From Paguma larvata (lineage: Eukaryota; Chordata; Mammalia; Carnivora; Viverridae), in assembly GCA_030068075.1 (NCBI GenBank), contig CM057844.1, positions 17,778,001 through 17,842,000 of the forward strand: DNA of 64,000 bases, in the 5' to 3' direction. Within the stretch, counting starts at the first letter, position 1. Each line of letters begins with the position of its first letter. Under the pieces are notes generated by a model, which saw only the letters and a list, made by a program, of their open reading frames with translations, made no database searches and was not told where the DNA came from. Below are positions 31,996 to 42,687 of the stretch, piece by piece. A program made the position numbers and the translations under genes.

Positions 31996-32712
31996 TTATA
32001 GAATAATGAATTTTATGTTGACAGTGATTTTCTCTAATAAAGTTGAAGCTGTTCTTCAATGGTCTTCTCTTTTACATAGTTCTATCAAGAAGTCAGTTTT
32101 TAATCTTATTTTTGCTATTTATAAGCAATTTCTCTTTTTCTCCAGCTGCTTTTAAAATAAAGCGTTGGTCTTTGGTACAATTTTACAATGACTTGTCTAA
32201 ATACATCTTGCTTTTTATTTATCCTGATTGAGACTCACTAGGCTTTCTGAAGTTGAAGATTCATGCTTTACATCATAAATTCTGGAAAAGTACTTACCCA
32301 TTATTTCTTTAAATATTGCCTTTCCTTCATTCTTTGTGTTTTTTCTTCCAGAACTCCATTTATAAGTACATAGGTATTTTCTTCCTTTTCTCCTTTTTTC
32401 TAATATTTTACATATATAAAATATATAAATACATATATAAAATATATAAATACATATATATTTTTATATATTATATGTGTTGTATATATTTTTTCTGTGT
32501 GTGTCATTTATTAATTTTTACATTATAGTTTATTATTTTTTTATTTACAACAATGCATGACTTGCTTAACAATCCATTCTTTTTCCCTTTTTAATTATTA
32601 TATTTTTCAGTTGAGTTCAGTTGGAATATTTTCTGGGCCATTTTGATAGTCTCTTGCTCTTGTTCTTATTCTGTATTATATATTTAACACCCTCTCTTAT
32701 TTATTTAAACTT
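31996..32712. other. T-rich DNA, possibly antisense old L1
   Basis: CCATTATTTCTTTAAATATTGCCTTTCC...CTTCCAGAACTCCATTTATAAGTACATAGG resembles an antisense L1M ORF1-proximal block, but coverage is patchy. An AT tandem repeat lies inside (32410-32460). Confidence 0.4.
32410..32460. repeat. 21-base AT-rich tandem repeat
   Basis: Unit ACATATATAAAATATATAAA plus one T, with two full copies (32410-32430, 32431-32451) and a partial third. Confidence 0.9.
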
Positions 32713-33065
32713 TGCCTTAATCTGTTCAGGCTGCTATAACAAAAACACCATAAACTCGGTGGCTTAAAATATCCATTTATCACATTTCTAGAGGCTGTAA
32801 AGTCCACGATCATGGCACCAACAGATTCAGTGTCTGGTACGGATCTGCTTATTAGACAACTAGGTTTTCACTAAAAACTTTACATACCACAAGAGACAAG
32901 CTATCTTTCTGGGGTCTCTTCTATAAAGGTACTAATCTCATTCACAAGGGCTCCTCCCTCATGACTTAATCACCTCCCAAAGTCCCCACTCCTAGTACCA
33001 CCACCTTGGGGATTAGGTCTAACATATCAATTTGCAGAGAATGGAAAGGGGACACAGACATTCAG
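32713..33065 (-). mobile_element. MaLR LTR (MST-like), antisense
   Basis: Reverse complement of the type at 809-1163: TCTGTTCAGGCTGCTATAAC, CGATCATGGCACCAACAGATTCAGTGTCTGGT, TCTGGGGTCTCTTCTATAAAGG, TGACTTAATCACCTCCCAAAGTCCCC and AACATATCAATTTGCAG. Confidence 0.85.
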
Positions 33066-33399
33066 AGCTTAGCAAACATATTAAGTACCTATGTTATATT
33101 CCATATCTCATTATTCTCATGTTTCTAATGTTTATACACCTGATTCTATATAGTTGCTCTTCTGACCTCCCTCATGGTGCCTTTTTCCCTCATGTGCTTG
33201 TTATTTTTGATGCAAAATCCATGCCCCGTGGAACTTCATATTAGGAAGTATTTAGTCGGTATATCTGATAAAATGGCCTCTTTCCAGAAAATATTTGAGT
33301 TTTCTTTCACCAGTTACTTTAGAGCAATGTCAATCTGAACCCACTGTAAATTTTAACATTTTTAAAACAAACATTTGAGTAATCAATGCCTGAGGTTTT
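33066..33399. other. Unassigned DNA
   Basis: Nothing recognised. Confidence 0.5.
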
Positions 33400-34208
33400 C
33401 CAAAACTAACATAAGACACCAAACAACAAATCCAAGAAGCTCAAAGAACATCAGCAAGTTAATACCAACACACTGATACATACATACAGAGCTAGGAAAA
33501 TCATATTCAAATTTTAAGACACAAATATAAATAGAAAATCTTGAAGGCATCCAGAGAAATAAGACACATTACCTACAGAGGAATAAGATAAGTTTTCTCA
33601 TCAGAAACCATGCAAGAAAGAAACTTTAACACCTTTAAAGTTCTAAAAGAAAAAAGAAATCTATCAAGTCAGAATTCCACACCCAGCAAAAATAACTTTC
33701 GAAAACTAAAGGAGACAAGCTTTTTCAGACAAACATAAACTAAAAGAATTCATTGCTATCAGACCTACTCTGTAAGAAATATTGCAAGAAATTCTTCAAG
33801 CAGAAGAAATAAGATATCAATCAAAAGCCTGAATCTAAACAGAGAAAGGAAAAGCATTGGAAATGGAATAAGTAAAGGTAAAATAATTTCTACCTATTGT
33901 AATTACTATAAAAGAAAACTTTTAATGCAAAAATGGTAACAGTGCAGTATGTGTTTATCATATATAAAAGTAAAATATGTGGCAGTGATAGTGTGAAGAA
34001 TGAGAGAAAGAAATTGGGAGTATGCTGTTTTCAGGTCTTCATAGTATATGTGAAGTGGCATAACATTCTTTGAAAATAGACTCAGACTAATTTAATATGT
34101 ACTTTGTAAACCCAGGATAACTACTAAAGCATGTAAAAGGAGTTACACATAAGTTAACGTAGGAAACAAAATGGAATCATTAAAAATGCTCAATTAACAG
34201 AGAAGATA
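33400..34208 (+). mobile_element. Old L1 ORF1 end and intergenic region, left part
   Basis: GGCATCCAGAGAAATAAGACACATTACCTACAGAGGAATAAG, TTCTCATCAGAAACCATGCAAG, AGAATTCCACACCCAGCAAAAATAAC, CTTTTTCAGACAAACATAAACTAAAAGAATTCATTGCTATCAGACCTAC and AAGAAATTCTTCAAGCAGAAG match the C-terminal part of ORF1 and the following spacer in old L1M elements. It is split at 34208 by L1-D and resumes at 35525. Confidence 0.8.
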
Positions 34209-34728
34209 ATGAGTGACATTGAGCATCATTTCATGTGTCTGTTTGCCATTTGGATGTCTTCTTTGGAGAAGTGTCTATTCATATCTTCTGCCCATTTCTT
34301 CACTGGATTATTCGTTTTTCGGGTGTGGAGTTTGGTAAGTTCTTTGTAGATTTTAGATACTAGTCCTTTATCCGATATGTCATTTGTGATTATCTTTTCC
34401 TATTCCGTTGGTTGCCTATTAGTTTTGTTGGTTGTTTCCTTTGCCATGCAGAAGCTTTTTATTTTGATGAGGTCCCAGTAGTTCATTTTTGCTTTTAATT
34501 CCCTTGCTTTTGGAGATGTGTCGAGTAAGAAATTGGTGCATCTTAGGTCAAAGAGGCTTTTTCCTGCTTTCTCCTCTAGGATTTTGATGGTTTCCTGTCT
34601 CACATTCAGATCCTTCATCCATTTAGTTTATTTTTGTGAGTGGTGTAAGGAAGTGGTCTAGTTTCATTCTTTTGCATGTTGCTGTCAGTTCTCCCAGTAC
34701 CATTTATTAAAGATGCTGTCTTTTTTCC
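34209..34728 (-). mobile_element. L1-D inverted 5' arm (twin-primed insertion)
   Basis: Antisense ORF2 sequence (TCCATTCATCC-type ends, GCAGAAGCTTTTTATTTTGATGAGG, AGATCCTTCATCCATTTAG) homologous to 45443-45974 of L1-E but in opposite orientation to the adjoining arm. Together with the sense arm it forms one insertion bounded by AGAAGATA (34201-34208 and 35525-35532). Confidence 0.92.
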
Positions 34729-35524
34729 TTCTCCAAATAAGACATCCAGATGGCAAACAGACACATGAAATGATACTCAGTGTCACTCATCATCAGGGAA
34801 ATACAAATCAAAACCACACTGAGATACCACCTCACACCAGTGAGAGTGGTTAAAATGAACAAATCAGGAAACTATAGATGCTGGCGAGGATGTGGGGAAA
34901 CAGGCACCCTCTTGCACTGTTGGTGGGAATGCAAACTGGTGCAGCCACTCTGGAGAACTGTGTGGAGGTTCATCAAAAAAATGAAAATAGAACTACCCTA
35001 TGACCCAGCAATAGCACTGTTAGGAATCTACCCAATAGATACAGGAGTGCTGATGCATAGGGGCACGTGTACCCCGATGTTCATAGCAGCACTTTCGACA
35101 ATAGCCAACTCATAGAAAGAGAGTAAGTGTCCATCAATTGATGAATGGATAAAGAAGATGTGGTATATATACAATGTAATACTATGCAGCAATGAGAAAG
35201 AATGAAATCTGGCCATGTGTGGCAACATGGATGGAACTGGAGGGTATTATGCTGAGTGAAATAAGTCAGGCAGAGAAAGCCCACGCATAGGTGGGCTTTG
35301 TGAGACTTAACAGAAAACCAGGGGGGAGGAGAGGAGGGAAGAGAAAAAGCCACAGAGAGGGAGGGAAACAAAACATAAGCGACTCTCAAAGACTAAGAAA
35401 AAACTGAGGGGAAAGGAGTGTGTGGGAGAGGGAAGAGTGAGTAATGGGAACAGAGGAGGGCACTTGTTGGGATGAGCACTGGGTGTTATATGGAAATCAA
35501 TTTGACAATAAATTATTAAAAAAA
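34729..35524 (+). mobile_element. L1-D sense 3' arm
   Basis: Starts TTCTCCAAATAAGACATCC (homologous to 45908 of L1-E) and runs through the ORF2 C-terminus, 3'UTR and ACAATAAATTATT poly(A) signal to an A tail. The frame 34780-35115 keeps the cysteine-rich [18 protein letters not shown] motif intact, which L1-E has lost. About 67 bases of ORF2 (equivalent to 45908-45974) are present in both arms. Confidence 0.94.
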
Positions 35525-35665
35525 AGAAGATAGTAGATTTTAATAAAATTACATTGATAAATCACTTTGAATGAGGATGATCTAAACTCCCAGTTAAAAT
35601 ACTGAGATTGTCAAAATGGGTACGAAAGCAAGATGCAACTATATACTACTTACAGGAATAAAGTG
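35525..35665 (+). mobile_element. Old L1, right part (start of ORF2)
   Basis: GATCTAAACTCCCAGTTAAAATACTGAGATTGTCAAAATGG and AAGCAAGATGCAACTATATACTACTTACAGG correspond to the beginning of L1 ORF2 (endonuclease), continuing the element broken at 34208. Confidence 0.75.
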
Positions 35666-36361
35666 ACCCGTTCTAGACTCCCTAGGCCAATCCTTTATAG
35701 GATCTACCCCCATAATTATTAAAGAAGACAGAGAAATCAGAAGGGTTTGTGTAAGAAGTTGATCTAAACATTTGGTATTTCTTCCTAGCCTCTATATTTC
35801 TCCATGTTCTGCCCAATTCTGAAGGTAACAAGACAACAAAGATTCCTTAAGGGGATCTTGTCAAAAAACTAAAAAAAGTTAAGAAAATACTTTGATTTAT
35901 GTAGTTCCTCTCTTCCATAATTAGCTTAAAGCCTAGGATATTACTAGGTATTTATTTCATTTCCTTTAAACAGAATTTAAGTCAAAATTTATGAAGATAA
36001 GACTTAAAAAAAAAAAAGCTCTCCTGAAACACCAAACCCTAAAGAATAATCTATAACAAATAGCTGATACAAGAGAAGGAAATTAATGAAGACTCACAAA
36101 TTTCACGTGAAAGAGAGAGAGAGGCAAATTCTTGACCAATTATGTCACAAAGAATTATCCATTCTTGGAGTATAGTCATACTAATGCCTTTTTAAATGAA
36201 GAAGATATGTTCTACGTTTGTTTGTCAGAAATGATAACTAGAGGTAGAAAACTTAAAGCCTCACCATGGTACTTGAGTTAAGGGCACTTATGGTATTATT
36301 ATGGTATTAAATTATTAAACTCAAACTAAAGTGACATCAAATATTTCATCCCACTTAAAAA
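35666..36361. other. Unassigned DNA
   Basis: Nothing recognised. Confidence 0.5.
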
Positions 36362-36410
36362 TGTGTGTGTGTGTGTGTGTGTGTGCGTGTGCGTGCATGC
36401 ATGTGCATGC
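36362..36410. repeat. (GT)n microsatellite with GTGC/ATGC variants
   Basis: GT units run into TGCGTGTGCGTGCATGCATGTGCATGC, an alternating purine-pyrimidine tract with Z-DNA potential. Confidence 0.93.
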
Positions 36411-37020
36411 AAAACTAGGGGAATGGGAACCAAGACCAAGGCTTCTAAGAGCCGAAGGAAGAGGCCAAATTATGATCAGAAGAAAATAATTAGAAAAAAA
36501 AATAATAGCAAACATTTATGATGTACTAATGTTCAGTTATATGAACTTATCTAAGGGAAGAAAATATGTGCTAAGTGAAGCCCAGAGTCCTCTACACTAT
36601 GATAATATCCATCATTCTTTATCTTAATAATTTGCTTTTAATTGCCCATCCACCTGCTAGGCAGTGAGAAGAGTTGTATTCTTCACATGCCCCCAGTGTT
36701 TCCTTGGTTTGTTATTTTGTGTGTACAGGGGCATGGGTAGGAAAGATATGTCACCTATGCTCTACCCCCTTGTGATTATATTCAGGTCCTTCTAAAATAA
36801 TTCAATCAGAATAACCATTAAAGCCACCTAAACAAAACTGGTGTGAGACCTTCATTGCTTCAACCAACCCTCACAAACACACCCAGCCTCAAGTTCTGCA
36901 TCCGTTCACCATGCCTGAAATTCTTTTAATAAATAAAAAGAAATTTGTAATTCAAGGACTGGTTGAGAATATTTCGGTATGTAATTAGCCAGTCAACCAG
37001 TAAGAGTAAAGAACATAATT
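36411..37020. other. Unassigned DNA
   Basis: Nothing recognised. Confidence 0.5.
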
Positions 37021-37490
37021 CTGCATTAGTCAAGCTTCCACCACAACTATGCTGCATGACAATAAATCAATAAACTCGGTGTCTTGTTAAAAATATTTCT
37101 TTTGTTTCTAATTTCTGCAGTATGACTGATGCTGGTCTAATTTCATCATTGGTTGCAGTGTTTAGTTTAGGCTGCCAGTTGGGTTTAAGTCTCCAACTCA
37201 TGGTAAACCAGCAGCTATATGGGACAGGTCATCTTTAAGGAGGATGGCAGAAGTATAAGAGATAAAGCCAAATAATGAAAGCACATTTATACTGTCTGCT
37301 CACATCACACTGACTCCCATTCCTTTAGCCAAAACAACCTACATAGCCATGTTCCATACCAAAGAGGTGGAACAGTACTCCACCTACTCCAGGGAGAAAT
37401 ACTACAATGTCTTAAGGCAAAAGGCTTGGGCATTTAATTCCATAACAGAGAGGCAGTGAAGAAATGGGAACAGCTATCCAATGTATTACT
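37021..37490. repeat. Possible ancient LTR/interspersed repeat
   Basis: GCAGTGTTTAGTTTAGGCTGCCAGTTGGG, GGAGGATGGCAGAAGTATAAGAGATAAAGCCAAATAATG, CTTTAGCCAAAACAACCTACATAGCC and AGTGAAGAAATGGGAACAGCTATCCAATGTA read like an old mammalian interspersed repeat I have seen in other genomes, but I cannot name it safely. Confidence 0.35.
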
Positions 37491-37600
37491 CAAAACTTCC
37501 ATGTTTTAATAACAAGAAAAGAAGAGAACCAAGGGGGAGCTTTATGTCTAAAGGCGGTTACCTTCACCCAGTGTGAAGCTGCAGATTTTGAAGACATAGC

Positions 37601-38038
37601 TCACACACAACACAGCTTAGTGTAAGCTAAAAAACCACACATACAAGTTGTATATGTCCGAGAGCCCTTCTTCCAGTCCCTTAGGCTTCTCTCTCTGGTT
37701 AAAGGTTTCGACTTTGCTTCCCTCCAATCCCCCAGGACCAATACATCCAGAGCTGTCTTTCTTTGGCAGCTGAGGACTATTATCATACAAAATAATACAT
37801 TTTCTGTACCAGCAAAAGGCTTAACCCAGCCCTGTTTGCAGAGATGTCTCTTTCCAGCAGCTTTGCAAAAAATCCTGAGACATAAGCATTGATCCTGGCT
37901 CTTTTGAGACTTTTTTTCTTTTTTATGACAGAGGAACATTCCAATGTCGCCTCCAAATTCATATAAGGGGAAAAATTCAGTTCCCAAACATAAATTGGTA
38001 CTACAATCATCTACTCTCGAAATCAAACTCCTGGTCAC
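37601..38038 (-). other. 145-codon open frame of unknown origin
   Basis: This is the longest open frame outside L1, apart from one of equal length in the L1-C 5'UTR. It starts MTRSLISRVDD and is rich in K, C and R. I recognise no domain, signal peptide or membrane segment. A second frame (37783-38010) overlaps it in another phase, so chance is plausible. The DNA could belong to an undiagnosed old retroelement. It is not called a gene. Confidence 0.15.
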
Positions 38039-38236
38039 CCCTGTCTATCCTGAGACCAGGTACACAATGAGCCTACCCCTTCAGTCTGATCTTGCCAGTT
38101 CTCCTGTTTTCTCTCTGTCGCAGAATCTTTAATTCGTAAATAATATTATCTATTATATCTTTTTCTGGAATAGGGGATAGAGTTTAAAATCCAATTTCAT
38201 AAAACTATTTTGTCAAAAATCTCTATCATAAATGTG

Positions 38237-38337
38237 GAACATTTATTTTTTTAATTTTTAAAAAGTATCTTAAAGAGAGAGAGAGGGAGTGCACAAGTGA
38301 GGAAGTCGGGGGAGAGGCAGTGGGCAAGGAGAGAGAG

Positions 38338-38380
<43 letters not shown>

Positions 38381-38502
38381 CTCAAGCAGGCTCCATACTC
38401 AGCATCAAGCCTGATGAGGGTCTTGATCCCAAAACCCTGGGATCATGACCTGAGTTGAAATCAAGAGTTGGACGCTCAACCAACTGAGCCACGCAGGCAC
38501 CC
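38237..38502 (-). mobile_element. CAN-SINE with expanded (AG)n, exact 16-base TSD
   Basis: T-rich tail, a purine tract expanded to 19 AG units (38342-38379), CAAGCAGGCTCCATACTC, GATCATGACCTGAG and GAGCCACGCAGGCACCC. CTCTATCATAAATGTG flanks it exactly at 38221-38236 and 38503-38518, and similarity extends several bases further. Confidence 0.96.
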
Positions 38503-38518
38503 CTCTATCATAAATGTG

Positions 38519-38789
38519 AAATGTTTAGACACCATGCTAGTAGAAATCCTTGTAGGGTCTTCCATACCCTGCATGGTCACCAACTATGCAATGATCATTC
38601 ATATGTAAGAGGAATTTTTTAATTCTTGAAAGCTTAGATAGTCACCAAATTCAAGTAGCACAAATGCACCTGAAATTTAGAAAGAATGTTTGGCAAGTAA
38701 TGAAGACAGGTGTCTCAAAGCTTACAGAAGAAATTACAAGCTCGTTAGTCACAGCAAAGTTTATAACACACCCGCATGTAGGATGCTTG
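38519..38789. other. Unassigned DNA
   Basis: Nothing recognised. Confidence 0.5.
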
Positions 38790-38880
38790 GGAATAGAGGT
38801 TTTATTCATCTTTATATCCTGAGCACTTAACACAGTGCCTGTCACATATTAGGCACTCAACACATTTTGAGTGAAGTTGT
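38790..38880 (+). repeat. L2 (or MIR) 3' end
   Basis: GGTTTTATTCATCTTTATATCCTGAGCACTTAACACAGTGCCTGTCACATATTAGGCACTCAACACATTTTGAGTGAA matches the conserved L2 3' end. Confidence 0.65.
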
Positions 38881-40142
38881 TTGAACCAAAAGGAGAGCTT
38901 CTTAGGTCTTTACTCGAAGCTTAATTACTTTTACTTTATAAATATTTGTAACATGTTTGGCAGCACAACACAAGATAAACAAAAGCAAGAGAGAAAATAG
39001 AATAAAACTTTAAAGGCAGGCATGGGATTCGAGCAACCTAGCACAAACAGACTTTTACATATTAATAGATCCCAAGAGCATCACTATATTATGACATGAT
39101 ATAAAAACTAAACTGTATAATGATTCTCTTGATTCAGAAAGAAAAGATTAAATTACATAAGTATGTCTTTCCTAAAAAGACAGAGTAACAAAATGTATAC
39201 TTTATAATGACTCCCATATACAATGGGTAAATTTTTTAAAGAGGTGTTTATGTTCGAAGGTATTAAATCCTAAACTGTTTGGAACACTCAACTGCTATGA
39301 ACAATGCCCTCCTTGAAAGTTGAAAACTGTTGAAATATTTCTGCATGAAATCTGTTACCCAACATTATTAGGAATGACCAGTTCCAGAAAAGCATTTTCT
39401 TCCCGTTAATAAGAGTTTAACTCCTTCAAGCAAACTACAACTCTACCCTTGGTGGTATTTGAGCTTTATGTAACTTTTAGCCCCCATACACCTCTCAGAA
39501 CCACGACTGTGCCTTAAAGATTACAAAAATGGAAAATTTTGCTTCTGCAAAAGTGTTTGGTTTCACTTTCCCTCATGAAACTTCTTCTGGGTTGTTTGTC
39601 CATCTCAGTTCAGCATCCCTGTTGATTTTCATGTCTCTTGCCTCCTAGCTACCACGACTTAACTCCTGTCCAATCTTTTCCCTTTTCCTCACTGATTGCT
39701 CTAGGAGCCCTAATTAAACGAGACACCCTATGGTGGCTGGCTTATGATAGATCCTGAACATGTGCGAGAAGACTATTATGATAATTCTCATGCCATCGTT
39801 TCATGGGTGGAGGTAGGACCTGGGAGGTCAGTAACAAGTCCACTTAGATATAAGTGACAGGATGAGAATTTATTCTGAGTCTGAATGATCCTAAGAATCC
39901 CACGCATCTTTGTCTCAACATAGCATTGCTTCTGTCCATCACCAAGCTCTCCCTTCCTGGAGGTAACCAAGAGAGTGTTTACTTTGGGCTATTTAGAGGA
40001 AAAGAAGCGTGAACAGAGCAGCAGAAGAGACAGCAAGAAGGACCGACAGTTATAACCATTGGTACACAAGCTTTCATTTTCAAACATCTGGAAGATATAG
40101 AAGGACCTAAATCACAAACACCCATAACTTTGTAAACTGCCT
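38881..40142. other. Unassigned DNA
   Basis: No gene or confident repeat in about 1.26 kb. Confidence 0.45.
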
Positions 40143-40235
40143 AAAGTTTTAATTGAAATATAATTGACATACAATGTTACACTGGTTTCAGGAGCACAAC
40201 ATACTGATTCGATAATTCTATACACTACAAAACTG
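40143..40235 (-). mobile_element. L1 3'-end fragment, antisense
   Basis: TTTAATTGAAATATAATTGACATACAATGTTACACTGGTTTCAGGAGCACAACATACTGATTCGATAATTCTATACACTAC is the antisense 3' terminus of a mammalian L1, as at 30577-30660. Confidence 0.8.
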
Positions 40236-40844
40236 CCTAATTTTGATTTTGTTTGAATGATTTTGTTTTTCATGTAAGAATTTTACATCACCTTTTATAT
40301 ATCTCTAGAAGTTACATTTTGTAGTCTGTAAGCCCAAAGAGAACCACAAGCTAAAGTAAAAATATTAAAGAAAATACTTTTTTGTTAATTGTCTGTTCTA
40401 TTTCCAGGTGGGGAAAAAAGACATTCTATGCAGGTAAAATGGTGACATAGTGGCTTTTGACAATCACCTATAGAACTGTTCCCAAGATTCTAAAAATTAT
40501 GTGGGTTCTTCTCTGCATTCTTAAATACAAAACAAAATGAAAAAAGTGCTGTTCATAGTTTAGATTTCATACCTATGAAAGATGATACTCAAGTCACCTT
40601 AGAATCTTAAGTATTTTATAAAATTTTCATCATGCTCATGTTAATAAATTGTTGCTAAACATGAATATAGCCCATTTGGTTAAATAAGATTATTTAAGTA
40701 TATATATTTGTAAAAGTTCAATAAAATGGTCCAGATAATTCCTCAGATCAATAAGGAAAATAAAAATAATAAGCACAAAGGAATTGGGGAAGAATTTGGA
40801 AAAGGAGATTCCAAATGATCAATATAAATATGAAAATTTATCAA
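40236..40844. other. Unassigned AT-rich DNA
   Basis: Nothing recognised with confidence. Confidence 0.5.
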
Positions 40845-41536
40845 CCTTGTCAAAATCAGTGAAACAGTGACACAGAAATTAAAATAGTGATGAGATACCA
40901 CTTTATACCCATCGAATCAACCAACTTAAAAAGTCTGAAAGTAACCATTGTTTGGCAAAAACAAGGTAGATTTAGACTGGGATTTAAATTACTTCAGTTA
41001 CTTGGAAGAGTAATTTGGCAGTACTTAGTATATTTGATGATGTTCCTACCAAACAATTTAGCAATCTAGATATCTACCTAAAAAAATTCTCAGATGTTTC
41101 ATAAAAAATAAATACATAAGGAGTGTTTGTTACAGAGTCGTCATATCATAAAAATTATGGAAATGACTAACATATCACAGGCAAATGGGTTAAGTAACTG
41201 TGGACTATTTAGAAATGGAATGCCCTATAACAATGAAAATGGATGAACTAGATGTACATGTACCAACATGGATGTATTTCAAAAACTTTGTAATGAATGA
41301 AGAGTGCAAGTTGTAGATGATAACATTTGTGCACATTTTAAAAACATGAGGCAATACGATACTTGTGGACTACGTATTTGTACGAAAAAATAGGAAAGCA
41401 TGGATGAGAGCAGAGAACAAATTCAGGAAGGAAAGAGAAGGAAGGTATAGGATGAATTTGGTACGATATCCATATTATTTTGTTATTTAAAAACAAAAAG
41501 ACCTGAAGCAAGAAAGAAATCTAAACCAAATATGTC
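40845..41536 (+). mobile_element. Old L1 (L1M-type), left part
   Basis: AAATAGTGATGAGATACCACTTTATACCCATC, AATTTAGCAATCTAGATATCTACC, GGAATGCCCTATAACAATGAAAATGG and GATGTACATGTACCAACATGGATG follow the ORF2 end and 3'UTR of old L1. The copy breaks at the L1-E insertion and resumes after 46898 with AAATCCGGGTGGCAAATACAAGATGTG. Confidence 0.75.
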
Positions 41537-41552
41537 AAAACTTATCTATGAA
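41537..41552. repeat. Target-site duplication of L1-E, left copy
   Basis: AAAACTTATCTATGAA matches AAAACTTATCTCTGAA at 46883-46898, 15 of 16 identical. The two halves of the host L1 join cleanly across it. Confidence 0.92.
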
Positions 41553-41757
41553 GGGAGGGGCCAATATGGCGGAGGAGCAGGAGGACTCGTTGCTCTCTGG
41601 TGTCTTTCAAACTAAGAAGGACTGAAACCAAGGGACTCTTAATCCCAGAGATCTGCAGGAAGAGGAGTTGGAGGCTACAGTGAATGGAACGCAAAATCCA
41701 GAAAATCCTGGGAGACTGAGGAGAACCAGGAAATAAACCAATCCACACCTAGCCAAA
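41553..41757 (+). promoter_or_regulatory. L1-E short 5'UTR with YY1-like site
   Basis: Only 205 bases separate the 5' terminus from ORF1, against about 1.5 kb in L1-B and L1-C. It begins GGGAGGGGCCAATATGGCGG; AATATGGCGG is a good match to a YY1 site, which in human L1 directs the transcription start. The last bases before ORF1 (ACCTAGCCAAAATG) match the equivalent bases of L1-C, so both ends of the UTR are recognisable and the middle appears absent. Confidence 0.75.
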
Positions 41758-42640
41758 ATGATGAAACAGAAGAACTCCCCTCAAAAGAATGTACAGGAAA
41801 TAGTGACAGCACAAGAAATGATGAAAGCAGACATAAGCAACTTAAAAAAAACAAGAATATAGAATGATAAACATAAAAATACTGGGCTTGAAAAAAGCAT
41901 AGAAGAAAACAGGGGGATGCTCGCTGCAGAGATCAAGGACCTTAAAAACGGTCAGGAGGAATTAAAAAATGCTTTAAATGAGGCACAAAACAAATTGGAG
42001 GCAGCCACAGCACAGACTGAAGAGGCAGAAGAGACAAGAGGTGAAATAGAAAATAAAATTATGGAAAAGGAAGAAGCAGAGAAAAAGAGAAAGAAACTGA
42101 TTCAGGAACAGGAAAGGAGAATTCAAGAGCTGAGCGATGAAATCAAATGGAATAATCCGTATTATAGGAATTCCAGAGGAAGAAGAGAGAGAGAAAGGAG
42201 TCGAAGGAGTACTTGAACAAATCATCGCTGAGAACTTCCCCAACCTAAAGAAGGAAATGGGCATTGAAGTCCAAGAGGCACAGAGAACCCCCGTCAGACA
42301 TAACCCAAATAGATCCTCAGCAAGACACATCATAGTGAAGCTGGGAAAATACAAAGACAAAGAGAGAATTCTGAAGCAGCTAGGGATACATGAGCCTTGA
42401 CTTATGAGACACATTAGGGTAGTAGCGGACTTATCCACAGAAACTTGGCAAGCCAGAAACGAATGTCAGGAAATCTTCAATGTGATGAACAGGAAGGATA
42501 TGCAGCCAAGTATCCTTTACCTGGCCAGCCTGTCATTCAGAATGGATGGAGAGATAAAGTTCTTCCCAAACAAACAAAAACTGAAAGAATACATCACAAA
42601 TAAACCAATCTTACAAGAGATCCTGAGGGGGACTCTATGA
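41758..42640 (+). pseudogene. L1-E ORF1 (RNA-binding protein), frameshifted
   Basis: Starts ATGATGAAACAGAAGAACTCC; an in-frame TAG occurs about 35 codons in. The frame from 41917 encodes a long E/K-rich coiled coil (QNKLEAATAQTEEAEETRGE). A shift then places the RRM and start of the C-terminal domain in the frame 42137-42400 (EGVLEQIIAENFPNLKKEMG). A stop near 42400 separates the C-terminal domain (42404-42640, RMDGEIKFFPNKQKLKEYIT). Total length fits an L1 ORF1p of about 290 residues. It cannot be translated as one protein. Confidence 0.9.
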
Positions 42641-42687
42641 AGGAAAGGTGGCAAGGAACACAGAGCACCAGAGACATCCTTACAAGC

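Noticed and set aside
41974..42438. 154-codon minus frame
   Set aside because: Antisense shadow of L1-E ORF1; its F/S/L-rich composition comes from the E/K-rich coiled coil on the other strand.
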